A stretch of 36,777 nt of DNA from Planctomycetaceae bacterium (GTDB lineage Bacteria; Planctomycetota; Planctomycetia; Planctomycetales; Planctomycetaceae), in contig JAKFWA010000109.1 of the NCBI GenBank assembly GCA_021732995.1, positions 1-36,777 of the forward strand. The letters run 5' to 3'. Shown one piece after another: positions 17,018-25,198 of the stretch (position 1 is the stretch's first letter; each line of letters begins with the position of its first letter). Under the pieces are notes generated by a model. The model searched no databases, was not told the origin of the DNA, and worked only from the letters and a program-made list of their open reading frames with translations. A program made the translations under genes and the position numbers.

Positions 17018-18214
17018 ATGCGACTTCCACGCAGTGCTGTGTTGTGTCTGTTGGTGATCTGCAGCCAGAGCGTTGCAGGCACTGTTGCTCGAGCCGCCGA
17101 GCCGAGTGTGAAGCCGGTGCTGCAACCGTTTGTGGAAAGTCATTCGCTCGCCGGGGCCGTGACGGTGGTGGCATCCAGAGACAAGGTCTTGAGCACCGAG
17201 GCCGTTGGTTACGCGGACATTGCGGCGAAGAAGCCGATGGAGGTCAACAGCCTGTTCTGGATCGCATCGATGTCCAAACCGATCACTGGCGCTGCGGTGA
17301 TGGTGCTAGTCGATGACGGCAAGCTGACGATTGATGATCCGGTTGAAAAATATCTGCCGGAATTCGCCAAGCAGACGATGATCGAGGACGAAGCTGCGGA
17401 ACGCCTCACGTTCAAGAAGCCCAGTCGCACGATCACCATCAAGGACGTGTTGTCGCACACCAGCGGTCTGCCTTTTCTGTCACGATCAGAGCCGAAGATC
17501 GATCTGCTGACACTGAAGGAAGCGACGGACATCTACGCCAAGACGCCGCTCAAATCTGAGCCGGGCACCAAATACCTCTACAGCAACGCGGGTATCGGCG
17601 TGGCCGGGCGAGTTGTGGAAGTCATCAGCGGCATGCCGTTTGAGAAATTCGTGGAAGAACGACTTTTCAAGCCGCTAGGGATGACCGACACCACGTTCTG
17701 GCCTAACAAAGAGCAACTGCAGCGGCTGGCAAAGTCTTATAAGCCCAACGCGGCGAAGAACGATCTCGAAGAAACCGTGGTGACGCAGTTGACCTATCCG
17801 CTGGACGGTCCCGGTCGCTGTGTTTCACCGGGCGGTGGATACTTCTCGACGGCAGCCGATATGGCTGCGTTCGGGCAGATGGTGCTCAACGGCGGCATCT
17901 ATAACGGCAAGCGTGTGTTGTCTGAGTCATCAGTGCGGTTGATGACCTCAACGCAGACAGGCGATCTGCTCAACAAGGGGCAGGGTGAGCACGGTTATGG
18001 TCTCGGCTGGTCGACGAGCAAGAAAGCCAATCCCGACGTTCCGGTAGCTGGCCAGTGCGGACACGGCGGTGCGTATGCCACGAACTTGAGCGTCGATCCG
18101 CAACGTGGACTGGTGACCGTGTGGATGGTCCAGCACGCGGGCTACCCCGGAGACGGCAACAAAGCTCAAGGAGCATTCAACAAGTACGCTCAAGACTCGT
18201 TCGGCAAGAAGTAG
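17018..18214 (+). CDS. Exported serine hydrolase of the beta-lactamase class C/penicillin-binding family
   Basis: A 398-residue secreted enzyme. A signal peptide is visible (LCLLVICSQSVAGTVARAAE, cleavage near 27). The three active-site motifs of the family are present: SMSK at 84-87 with the nucleophile Ser84 and Lys87, the YSN at 188-190, and HGG at 349-351 in place of the KTG triad. Members include class C beta-lactamases, D-aminopeptidases, esterases and related hydrolases, and sequence alone does not tell these apart. HGG rather than KTG is common in the esterase-like and EstB-like members. It is a single gene, convergent with the sulfatase-fold gene. Confidence 0.88.
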   Translation: MRLPRSAVLCLLVICSQSVAGTVARAAEPSVKPVLQPFVESHSLAGAVTVVASRDKVLSTEAVGYADIAAKKPMEVNSLFWIASMSKPITGAAVMVLVDDGKLTIDDPVEKYLPEFAKQTMIEDEAAERLTFKKPSRTITIKDVLSHTSGLPFLSRSEPKIDLLTLKEATDIYAKTPLKSEPGTKYLYSNAGIGVAGRVVEVISGMPFEKFVEERLFKPLGMTDTTFWPNKEQLQRLAKSYKPNAAKNDLEETVVTQLTYPLDGPGRCVSPGGGYFSTAADMAAFGQMVLNGGIYNGKRVLSESSVRLMTSTQTGDLLNKGQGEHGYGLGWSTSKKANPDVPVAGQCGHGGAYATNLSVDPQRGLVTVWMVQHAGYPGDGNKAQGAFNKYAQDSFGKK

Positions 18215-18244
18215 TTGCGGGGTGCGAAAGAGAGACCACGCGGC

Positions 18245-19801
18245 CTATTGCTTCACGATCATGCGTTTGATGACGTCGGGAGATTCGGCGGCTCGATCGG
18301 TCTTTTCAGCGGGATCGAGTTCGACGTCGAACAGCATCATTGTGCGGTTGCCGGCAGCTCGAACACCCTTCCAGGTGTCAAATCGCACGGCCTGCCCGAT
18401 GTCGCTTTGACCGTGCTCCCAGTAGAGCAGGCCGGAGCGGCGCGTCTGCTTGCCTCCGGTCAGAGCGGCGGACATCGAAACACCGTCGAGCCTGCCTGGC
18501 TGACGCATCGCAGCCGCAACTTCACAGCACGTGGGCAACAGGTCCCAGGCACCAAGTAACTCGGTCGTTTCTGTTTCGCTGCGAATTCGACCGGGCCAGC
18601 GAATGATGGCCGGTACTCGCAGGTTACCCTCAGCCAGACCGTGCTCGGCGAGTTGCAGTGGTCCCGTGCTGCGCAGCTCCGCAGCGGCCGCTTGCCAAAG
18701 GCGTGACGGACCAGTCTCGGCCAGAGCGATCACGCAGGTGTTCGAGGTCAGATTGAGGTCATCCAGTTCTTGCAGCACTTTGCCAATCGTTGCATCAGCA
18801 GCCTCGACGCTCCCGCGGTATGCCGCAGCCGATGTGTCGCTCGGGCTGGTTTCTGGAAATGCAGCGATCGCCACATGGGCGAAGAATTGACGCTTCTGTC
18901 GTGCCGCCTGTCCCAGCCACGCGGACAGTTCGCCGATCAGCAGCCGTTCCGCTGAATGCACATGCTTGTTGTTGGCGTTATCAACAATCTTGAGTTCCGC
19001 GCTGTCGACATGAATGACTTCCGGGAAGCCGCTCTTCAACTCGGTCTGCTTAAGGAAGCCACTCCAGTTTTCATAACCGTGAGCCGATGGACGATCCGAG
19101 TTCTCCCACAGTCCGAAGAAGGACGTCACATAGCCCGACTCCCACAAAGCTTCGGCCAGCGTTGACTGCTCTTCCCGCAGCCGGAACTTGTCAACACGCG
19201 CGGCGGGAACTCGCGATGCCGCCCGGCCTGTATGCAGGCACCAGCGTGCCGCTTTCAGGTCAGCGCCGCCAGCGTAAAAGCGAGTGAGCTTGATACCCTC
19301 GCGCGCCAGGCGATCCAGGTGAGGTGTCTTGATCGTCTGCTGGCCGAAGGCTCCCAGGTCTGCCCAGCCGAGTCGATCGACGGAGATCAGCACGATGTTC
19401 GGTGAACGCCGCGAGGCACCCACTCGAACTTGACGATTCGCATGCCGCAACGCAGCCATGTTCTCGGCGCGAATGTTCGCCAGCAGATGATCCGCGTCCC
19501 GCAACTGGTCCAACAGCGAGTCGGACAGTTCTGCTTTGTCGAACGCTTCGGACTCAAGAATGGACTGCCTCAGCCCACGAAGCAGCGGGCTTTTGAACTC
19601 ATCGTCGGCAACCGGTTGACGCTTCTGCGATGGCTCTACGTCGGGTGGCAGAGCCTGCTTTTCTTGAGCGAACTTCTGCGGCTGATCGCTCGCATGCGGC
19701 TCATAAGGCGAATCGCCGACTCGCGCCAGGAACGCCGTCACGGCGGCCAGCAGAATCGCCGTCCCCCACACCACTCCGAGCAAGCCGGATGAAGTTCGCA
19801 T
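18245..19801 (-). CDS. Sulfatase-fold protein with degenerate active site (probable pseudoenzyme)
   Basis: A 518-residue protein with an N-terminal signal anchor (GLLGVVWGTAILLAAVTAFL), an Arg/Asp-rich linker to about 125, then an alkaline-phosphatase/sulfatase fold (NIVLISVDRLGWADLGAFG, then TPHLDRLAREGIKLTRFYAG). The catalytic elements are missing. The expected C/S-x-P-x-R formylglycine motif is LKAAR at 182-186; the paired Asp of the metal site is Asp142-Arg143; the usual GKW-H is GLWENS at 230-235; the usual SDNG is AETG at 361-364. The rest of the fold, including RVPAIIRWPG, is well kept. It starts 11 bp after the M28 peptidase stop, so the two form an operon. Likely a periplasmic binding or scaffold protein rather than an active sulfatase. 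Confidence 0.85.
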   Translation of the reverse strand: MRTSSGLLGVVWGTAILLAAVTAFLARVGDSPYEPHASDQPQKFAQEKQALPPDVEPSQKRQPVADDEFKSPLLRGLRQSILESEAFDKAELSDSLLDQLRDADHLLANIRAENMAALRHANRQVRVGASRRSPNIVLISVDRLGWADLGAFGQQTIKTPHLDRLAREGIKLTRFYAGGADLKAARWCLHTGRAASRVPAARVDKFRLREEQSTLAEALWESGYVTSFFGLWENSDRPSAHGYENWSGFLKQTELKSGFPEVIHVDSAELKIVDNANNKHVHSAERLLIGELSAWLGQAARQKRQFFAHVAIAAFPETSPSDTSAAAYRGSVEAADATIGKVLQELDDLNLTSNTCVIALAETGPSRLWQAAAAELRSTGPLQLAEHGLAEGNLRVPAIIRWPGRIRSETETTELLGAWDLLPTCCEVAAAMRQPGRLDGVSMSAALTGGKQTRRSGLLYWEHGQSDIGQAVRFDTWKGVRAAGNRTMMLFDVELDPAEKTDRAAESPDVIKRMIVKQ

Positions 19802-19812
19802 GAGTCACTCTC

Positions 19813-22425
19813 TCAGAACTTCACCTTGACTTCGAGCTTCACGCCGTTGCGCTCGATGAGCAGTTTGAGTTCATCGTTAAGCTTCTTGCCACGGACAATC
19901 GCGGCCATTTCGTCGGACGTTTTGATCGACTTGCCATCTACTTCGCGGACCAGATCACCCACTCGGAGACCGGACTTCTGCGCAATCGAATTGGGCAGGG
20001 TTCTTTCGATGATCAGCCCTGGGCCCGAGCCCGCCGGAGCGAGTACCACTCCCAGCAAACTGGGGCGACGCCCCGGCTTGCCCACCATAATATCGTCCAG
20101 GAAACCCGGAGAGGCATCAGTGAGCAAAGACTCCGTCTGAGCGCGATGTGCCGGCTGCATCTCGGGGTCAGCGAGTGCCACAACCAGTTCCACGACCAGG
20201 TCGGTAATCTGTCGCATGCCTTCAATGTTGAGCAGTTCCGCGTCATCTCCCGGCCGGTGATACTGCGGATGGAAGCCGGTGAAGAAGTGGAGCACCGGAA
20301 TTCCCTTCTCATAGAACGAAGCGTGGTCGCTGGGACCAAATCCGCCTGCCCGACGAGACATACTAAAGACTTTGCCAGCCTGAACTTCATCCAGCAGCTT
20401 CGGCCAGGAAGGAGACGTTTCGCTGCCATAAACAGTGAGCTTACCCTCGCGCAGCCGTCCGACCATGTCGAGGTTCAACATGGCCACGGTCTTGCCGAGC
20501 GGCACAATCGGCTCTTTCACGTAACGCTTGCTTCCGACCAGCCCCAGCTCTTCTCCACTGAAGCCGGCAAACAGGACGCGACGCGCCAGCGGCTTATTGC
20601 GAGCCCGCAACTGCCGGGCGACTTCCAGCAGCACCGCCGTGCCAGAAGCATTGTCGTCCGCGCCGTTGTGGATCTCACGCTCACCACTGAAAGACAACGA
20701 CCCGTAGCCACCGCGTCCCAAGTGGTCGTAGTGCGCCCCGACGACGATTGTCTGCTCGGCTTTCTCACCCTCGCCCGCAATTGAGGCCAGCACGTTCTTT
20801 AGTTTGCGTCCGACGCGCGCCTGCGAACAGCGACCGTATAACAAGGTCTTGCCTAACACCCTACTCTGGGGAGTGGATGTCTTCGTAATCTGTGCCTCGG
20901 CGCCATCGAGATCGAAACCCGAGTCCTCAGCCGCTTTGGCTAGTGCCGCTCGGTGACAGTGCACAATCGGGATCAGCGGATCGATCTGATCAGTCGCGAG
21001 ATCAATTCTCAAGAGCGAATCAACAAGCGGCTCACCATCCTGACTGCCCGCGCGCAAACTCGCCGCGTCACTGCAGAAGATGATCGCCGCCGCTCGACGT
21101 TCAACCGCGTTGTTGACTTTGGTCCTCAAGAAGGCCTGCTGGCTAAATGACGGGTTCTTGGCCAGATGCGGGGGCAGGTTTCTGAGTACGATGACCGCCT
21201 TGCCCTCGACATCGAGCCCGGCATAGTCGTCGTATTTACCATCCGGCAGCGTGAGGCCGTAGCCGACGAAGACCAGTTCGAGATTGAACGGCGTGCTCGA
21301 GGCTGCGGCCATTAATGAGGAGAAGTCGTTGTCGAGCACCAGTTCGTGCCGGTCATCACCAATCCGAACCTGCAGGTCCTGAACGACGCGCTCGCGACCG
21401 ATGGCGTAGAGTTCAAACTCCTGGAACGGTTGCCCATGCACGAGGTCGGTCTTCAATCCAGCAGCTTTGAACTCGCTGGCGAGATAGTCCGCCGCCAGAT
21501 CGAGCCCCTGAGTCCGGACGCCGCGACCTTCCAGTTCATCGGACGCGAGGTAGGCAGCCGAATCCCTCAAGCGTCGATCGATCGCCTCGGGGGCGAGATC
21601 CAGTTTGACTCTCGGCCAGTCGATCGTCTTGATGGAACTGGCAGGAATTGGAGGAACGGGTGGCTTGGGCGGCTTCTGAACGGGAGCAACAGCGGGTTTG
21701 TTCGCCGGAGCGCTACTCGGATTGCTGACAAGTTGGCTGCTTGCGGCGGGAATCTCGGTTTCAATCGGCGTCGGAATAACCTTGCCATCGTTCGCTGCTA
21801 CCGCGACGGATTTCGAAGGCAGGAACAGTCCGAGCGTCGCGGTCCCGATCACAATCAGACAGACGCCCACGAAGGCATTCCGCAAGAGCACCGAGTTCCG
21901 GTCGTTGCCCTGCCAGATGCGACTGGGAAAAGACGAGCCTGGAGGAGTGATCCACACTTCGCCAGTCCGATCCGGCGGAACCAGACCGAAGACTTCGAGC
22001 GGCTTCCATTTCAAGCGCTCGGCGAACCACTTCAGCGGTGGCACCTCGGCGTCCGCACCAGAGGATTCGGAGCCAGCTTGTACCTCGGTGACCAGATCCG
22101 AGATTCGGGCACGGAGCGCGTCATCTGCCAGCCCCTCGAGTTCGCCGGCCGTTAATTGGATCACGCGATCCTGTTGCAGATCCTGCAGCGGCGGGCAGTG
22201 GTCGAAGGGTTCTGCCGGGCTCCACTCAGGAGTCTGCGCAACGACGACCCGCAGCGGAACCGAGTGACTCAGTCCACCTTCAAAGGTCAGCGATTTCGCC
22301 GCCGTCACGACCACAATCGAACCAACAAATTCGTTGCCACTCAGTCTTTGCAGCAACGAATTCAGGCTGGCGGTCGACAGTCGGTTCTGGTCGTCGACAA
22401 GTAGTAATGTGTAAGTCTGAAGCAT
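19813..22425 (-). CDS. Membrane-anchored M28 metallopeptidase with PA and PDZ domains
   Basis: An 870-residue protein. Residues 1-175 form an N-terminal domain I do not recognise, with a predicted cytoplasmic location. A single transmembrane helix follows at about 180-203 (AFVGVCLIVIGTATLGLFL), then a Pro/Ala-rich stalk. Outside the membrane lie a PA-like region (about 380-520), an M28 peptidase and a PDZ domain (about 785-866). The zinc-site residues are all present: His565, Asp590, Glu625-Glu626, Asp653 and His723. M28 enzymes are aminopeptidases or carboxypeptidases acting on peptides. The ATG at 22425 has no clear ribosome site. First gene of an operon with the sulfatase-fold gene. The PDZ may restrict access or bind C-terminal tails. 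Confidence 0.87.
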   Translation of the reverse strand: MLQTYTLLLVDDQNRLSTASLNSLLQRLSGNEFVGSIVVVTAAKSLTFEGGLSHSVPLRVVVAQTPEWSPAEPFDHCPPLQDLQQDRVIQLTAGELEGLADDALRARISDLVTEVQAGSESSGADAEVPPLKWFAERLKWKPLEVFGLVPPDRTGEVWITPPGSSFPSRIWQGNDRNSVLLRNAFVGVCLIVIGTATLGLFLPSKSVAVAANDGKVIPTPIETEIPAASSQLVSNPSSAPANKPAVAPVQKPPKPPVPPIPASSIKTIDWPRVKLDLAPEAIDRRLRDSAAYLASDELEGRGVRTQGLDLAADYLASEFKAAGLKTDLVHGQPFQEFELYAIGRERVVQDLQVRIGDDRHELVLDNDFSSLMAAASSTPFNLELVFVGYGLTLPDGKYDDYAGLDVEGKAVIVLRNLPPHLAKNPSFSQQAFLRTKVNNAVERRAAAIIFCSDAASLRAGSQDGEPLVDSLLRIDLATDQIDPLIPIVHCHRAALAKAAEDSGFDLDGAEAQITKTSTPQSRVLGKTLLYGRCSQARVGRKLKNVLASIAGEGEKAEQTIVVGAHYDHLGRGGYGSLSFSGEREIHNGADDNASGTAVLLEVARQLRARNKPLARRVLFAGFSGEELGLVGSKRYVKEPIVPLGKTVAMLNLDMVGRLREGKLTVYGSETSPSWPKLLDEVQAGKVFSMSRRAGGFGPSDHASFYEKGIPVLHFFTGFHPQYHRPGDDAELLNIEGMRQITDLVVELVVALADPEMQPAHRAQTESLLTDASPGFLDDIMVGKPGRRPSLLGVVLAPAGSGPGLIIERTLPNSIAQKSGLRVGDLVREVDGKSIKTSDEMAAIVRGKKLNDELKLLIERNGVKLEVKVKF

Positions 22426-22993
22426 GAATCAATCATGTGGCCCGCACGTTTGCATCCTCAGTCCGGCGGTGCTTCGACACTGCCTCCAAGTTTGCGCGCA
22501 GTTATCGCGCAGAGTTGGCGCTAAAAGTGCACGCAAACGCCATTCCTCCCAAACATGGTTCCTGAACAAAGACCCGCGTTCAGGACTTATTAGCGTCTTT
22601 TGTTATTTTGGAGAACATAGATAAACGGTGTAGACCAAGGATAAGGCGTTGATAGAATCCTGCGGTCTGTTAACTGTCTGCAACAGAGACGACCGATGGA
22701 AACAGCTTCCGTGCCGCAGATTGGCAGGTGAGCGAGGTATGTCGGGAACTCTGTTATCCAACGGATACATCTAAGAGTACAGAGCGACTTCCCTGGTAAC
22801 AGGTGGAGACAGCCAACACTTCGGGAATGGATTTCTTAAGCGTTGCGGCAGCTTTTTTGATTGCGACCAAGCTGCGTTAACCAACGTTAGCGTTCGCCAA
22901 GCTGATGCTTTCCAAGTTTACGAAACGTCCTGTTCGCTCCGTTGAACTAGCGAACGAGAACGCCCTTCCAGCCTCGTTGGAGTTGGCCTCGGA
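22426..22993. promoter_or_regulatory. Divergent promoter region between M28 peptidase and sigma-54 activator genes
   Basis: 568 bases with no convincing gene. It has to carry promoters for both directions. A small hairpin, TGCGCG (22493-22498) and CGCGCA (22506-22511) with a seven-base loop, lies 68 bases before the peptidase gene. No sigma-54 -24/-12 element was convincingly found. Confidence 0.45.
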
Positions 22994-24397
22994 ATGTCTC
23001 AAGATCTGGTACTTGTAAGCCCTGACGCCGCGCTCTCCAGTATCGTCAGGCAAACCTTGCAGGACGAGTTCTCCTGCTCGGTCCTGATGAGCGAACCGGA
23101 ACAGGCGTTGGACCTGCTGCGACGTCAGAGTCGTCCGCAGTTGCTGCTGGATACCCGACCTGAGCATGTTACCAAGCCCGTCGAGGCCCTGATTCACTCG
23201 CTCGCCAAGCGAGCCATCCCCGCCTTGGACCTCTTCTCGCTCGGCTCGGCCCATCTGCCGATGTTCAGCGCCGCTGAACTGGACCTGCTGTCGACACGTC
23301 ACATCAACGTCGATCAGGACAACATCGCGGACGCCCTGAGAGCCAACAGTGAATGGTTTCACGAAACGAAAGCTATTCGCCCGCTCTGCGACTCGCGTCA
23401 TGTCGAGTTTGGTGAGGTTCACGTCGCCACATACACGCCAGAATTCTTCCCAGTTGTGGATGACCTGATTCGGGTCGCCAGCCGGGACGTGACAGTCTTG
23501 CTGGTGGGTGAAACTGGAACCGGCAAGACGACCCTTGCCCGGCTCGTACATGAGATGTCGCTGCGAAAGAATCGCCAATTCCAGCATCTTGCCTGCGGTG
23601 CTCTACCTGCCGACCTGATCGAGAGCGAATTGTTCGGTCACACCCGCGGCGCGTTCACTGGAGCCGACCGCACGAAGATCGGCCGCTTTGAAGCTGCCGG
23701 CCACGGAACACTGCTGCTCGACGAAATTGACGTGCTCGACATGAAGCAGCAGACCAAGCTGCTGAAGGTCATCGAAACCGGCGAATACGAAATGGTCGGC
23801 TCGACGGAACCGCGCAAGTCCAACGCTCGCCTGATCGTTGCGTCGAACGTGAACCTCAAGGAACTCACCGAAAGCGGCCGCTTCCGCTCGGACCTTTACT
23901 ATCGTCTTAATGTGCTCGAGTTTCGGCTGCCCGCACTGCGGGAACGGCCGCTGGATGTCGCGTTTCTGGCGATCCAGTTCGTCAAAGAACTGTGCCAGGA
24001 GCACAGCATCGTCATCAACCGCGTGCACCGTGAGTTCCTGGAAGCCTTAAGGAATTATCCCTGGCCGGGCAATCTGCGCGAGATGAAGAACCACATGCGC
24101 CGGGCAGTGTTGTTCTGCCAGAACAGTGAGTTGAACGTCTGCGACCTGTCACACACGTTGATCCGGTCCCAGTTCTCAGGACAGAACGGCAACAAAACGG
24201 ACTCGTCCTTCACCCTGGCCCAGCGAGTCGCTCAAAGCGAACGCGAGATGCTGGAAGAGGCCCTGCGAGCTAACGGCAACAACCGCACGAAGACCGCGCG
24301 AGCCTTGGGCATCAGCCGAGTCGGGCTCTACAAAAAGATGCAGCGCCTCGGGATGATGGAAAACTCGACGGTAAACACGCCCGTCCGGACCAGTTGA
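22994..24397 (+). CDS. Sigma-54-dependent transcriptional activator with Fis-type HTH
   Basis: A 467-residue regulator. Residues 1-115 look like a receiver-type domain that has drifted: an Asp sits near the phosphoacceptor position (Asp53), but the N-terminal acidic pair and the later Lys are not clear. The AAA+ domain has Walker A GETGTGKT (172-179), the sigma-54 contact loop GAFTGA (219-224), Walker B LLLDEID and the R-finger region RSDLYYRLNVLEFRLPALRE. The C-terminus is a Fis helix-turn-helix (about 420-455, NNRTKTARALGISRVGLYKK). It should drive ATP-dependent open-complex formation at sigma-54 promoters. No sensor kinase is nearby, so it may be an orphan or a response to another signal. 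Confidence 0.92.
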   Translation: MSQDLVLVSPDAALSSIVRQTLQDEFSCSVLMSEPEQALDLLRRQSRPQLLLDTRPEHVTKPVEALIHSLAKRAIPALDLFSLGSAHLPMFSAAELDLLSTRHINVDQDNIADALRANSEWFHETKAIRPLCDSRHVEFGEVHVATYTPEFFPVVDDLIRVASRDVTVLLVGETGTGKTTLARLVHEMSLRKNRQFQHLACGALPADLIESELFGHTRGAFTGADRTKIGRFEAAGHGTLLLDEIDVLDMKQQTKLLKVIETGEYEMVGSTEPRKSNARLIVASNVNLKELTESGRFRSDLYYRLNVLEFRLPALRERPLDVAFLAIQFVKELCQEHSIVINRVHREFLEALRNYPWPGNLREMKNHMRRAVLFCQNSELNVCDLSHTLIRSQFSGQNGNKTDSSFTLAQRVAQSEREMLEEALRANGNNRTKTARALGISRVGLYKKMQRLGMMENSTVNTPVRTS

Positions 24398-24440
24398 GGA
24401 ACTTCGTGGAAAACCCGAACGTCGGAAGAAGCAGATTTCG

Positions 24441-24515
24441 ACCGACGGCGCGAGAAACTTAAAGGACCGAGTCGCAATAGGGGGCACGCGGTCTGGAGAG
24501 AACTCCGCCGTCGGT
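24441..24515 (+). terminator. Long-range stem with T-rich tail after the activator gene
   Basis: ACCGACGGCG (24441-24450) and CGCCGTCGGT (24506-24515) are exact reverse complements 55 bases apart, followed by TGTTTTCGTTT. This fits a terminator for the sigma-54 activator transcript, though the loop is long. Confidence 0.4.
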
Positions 24516-24636
24516 TGTTTTCGTTTCTGGACCGCTGAATCTGAGCGGGCGGCTCATCACAGCCCAGACGACACTTCAGCAGCGTCGCGGCTGGCATTTC
24601 AACGTGAGTTTTCGGTTCGCGATGCTGCGCCCAGAT

Positions 24637-24676
24637 CTACGAAAGTCTTCGTTGACTTCTACGAAGCGGTTCGTAC
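24637..24676 (+). promoter_or_regulatory. Tandem BlaI-type operators
   Basis: Two dyads with the same half-site: CTACGAA-AGTC-TTCGTTG (24637-24654) and CTACGAA-GCGG-TTCGTAC (24659-24676). Their centres, 24645.5 and 24667.5, are exactly 22 bp apart, about two helical turns, so dimers bound to both would lie on the same face. BlaI/MecI repressors bind short dyads as dimers upstream of their own genes. The half-site here (TACGAA) differs from the staphylococcal TACA-type. They overlap the promoter below. Confidence 0.75.
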
Positions 24677-24679
24677 AAT
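24652..24679 (+). promoter_or_regulatory. Sigma-70-type promoter of the blaI-blaR1-like operon
   Basis: TTGACT (-35, 24652-24657), a 16-bp spacer, and TACAAT (-10, 24674-24679). Both elements are close to consensus. The first operator covers the -35 and the second fills the spacer and -10, so bound repressor would block RNA polymerase. The leader to the BlaI start is about 75 bases. Confidence 0.65.
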
Positions 24680-24759
24680 CCGCTTCGGCCTTCGCTTGGA
24701 TAGGATTAACCCCGCGCTGATTCATGCGAGAGCCGTCCACAACGACGAAGGACGGATTC

Positions 24760-25149
24760 ATGGTGAAAGGTGATCTCCCGAAACCCACCGAGGCGGAGCT
24801 GGCGATCTTGCGAGTGCTCTGGGAACGCGGGCCGAGCACGGTTCGCGAGGTGACTGAGCACCTGCAGAACGAACGCGGTACGGGATACACGACCGCGCTG
24901 AAGCTCATGCAAATCATGACGGAGAAGGGGCTCGTCGCGCGGGATGAGTCTTCGCGAACTCACGTCTATGAAGCTGTCGCGACGGCCGAGACCACTCAGC
25001 GACAGCTTGTCAGTGACTTGCTGGAGCGAGCCTTTGGCGGGTCTGCTCAACAACTCGTAATGCAGGCCCTGTCTTCCCAACGGGCGTCGAAAGCCGAACT
25101 CGCCGAGATCCGCAGTCTGCTCGACGAACTCGACAAGAAAGCCAAATAG
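24760..25149 (+). CDS. blaI: BlaI/MecI family transcriptional repressor
   Basis: A 129-residue winged-helix repressor. The ATG at 24760 is chosen because AAGGA lies about eight bases upstream and the protein then begins in the normal place (LPKPTEAELAILRVLWERGP); the frame start at 24724 has no ribosome site. The helix-turn-helix and wing are typical (STVREVTEHL, then GYTTALKLMQIMTEKGLVAR). The C-terminal helical dimer region is LVSDLLERAFGGSAQQLVMQ. In the classical system a signal through BlaR1 causes cleavage of BlaI in this part and derepression. It lies 49 bp before the M56 gene and is preceded by a promoter with two operator dyads, so it most likely represses its own operon. Confidence 0.92.
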   Translation: MVKGDLPKPTEAELAILRVLWERGPSTVREVTEHLQNERGTGYTTALKLMQIMTEKGLVARDESSRTHVYEAVATAETTQRQLVSDLLERAFGGSAQQLVMQALSSQRASKAELAEIRSLLDELDKKAK

Positions 25150-25198
25150 AACCGCAAACGCACTGGCACGTTCCGAGTCGAGTTACGGAGTCCTGCTC

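Larger units (their letters stand above)
24398..24759. other. Intergenic region before the BlaI gene
   Basis: 362 bases, no gene. It carries a long-stem terminator-like repeat (24441-24515), then the promoter and double operator of the blaI-blaR1-like operon, listed separately. Confidence 0.7.

Noticed and set aside
21346-22155. 269-codon plus-strand frame over the M28 gene
   Set aside because: Antisense shadow; zinc-site residues and domains lie on the minus strand.
22424-22624. Possible small gene in the divergent region before the activator
   Set aside because: No ribosome site, Cys/Arg/Ser-rich without pattern, and it occupies the place where promoters are needed.
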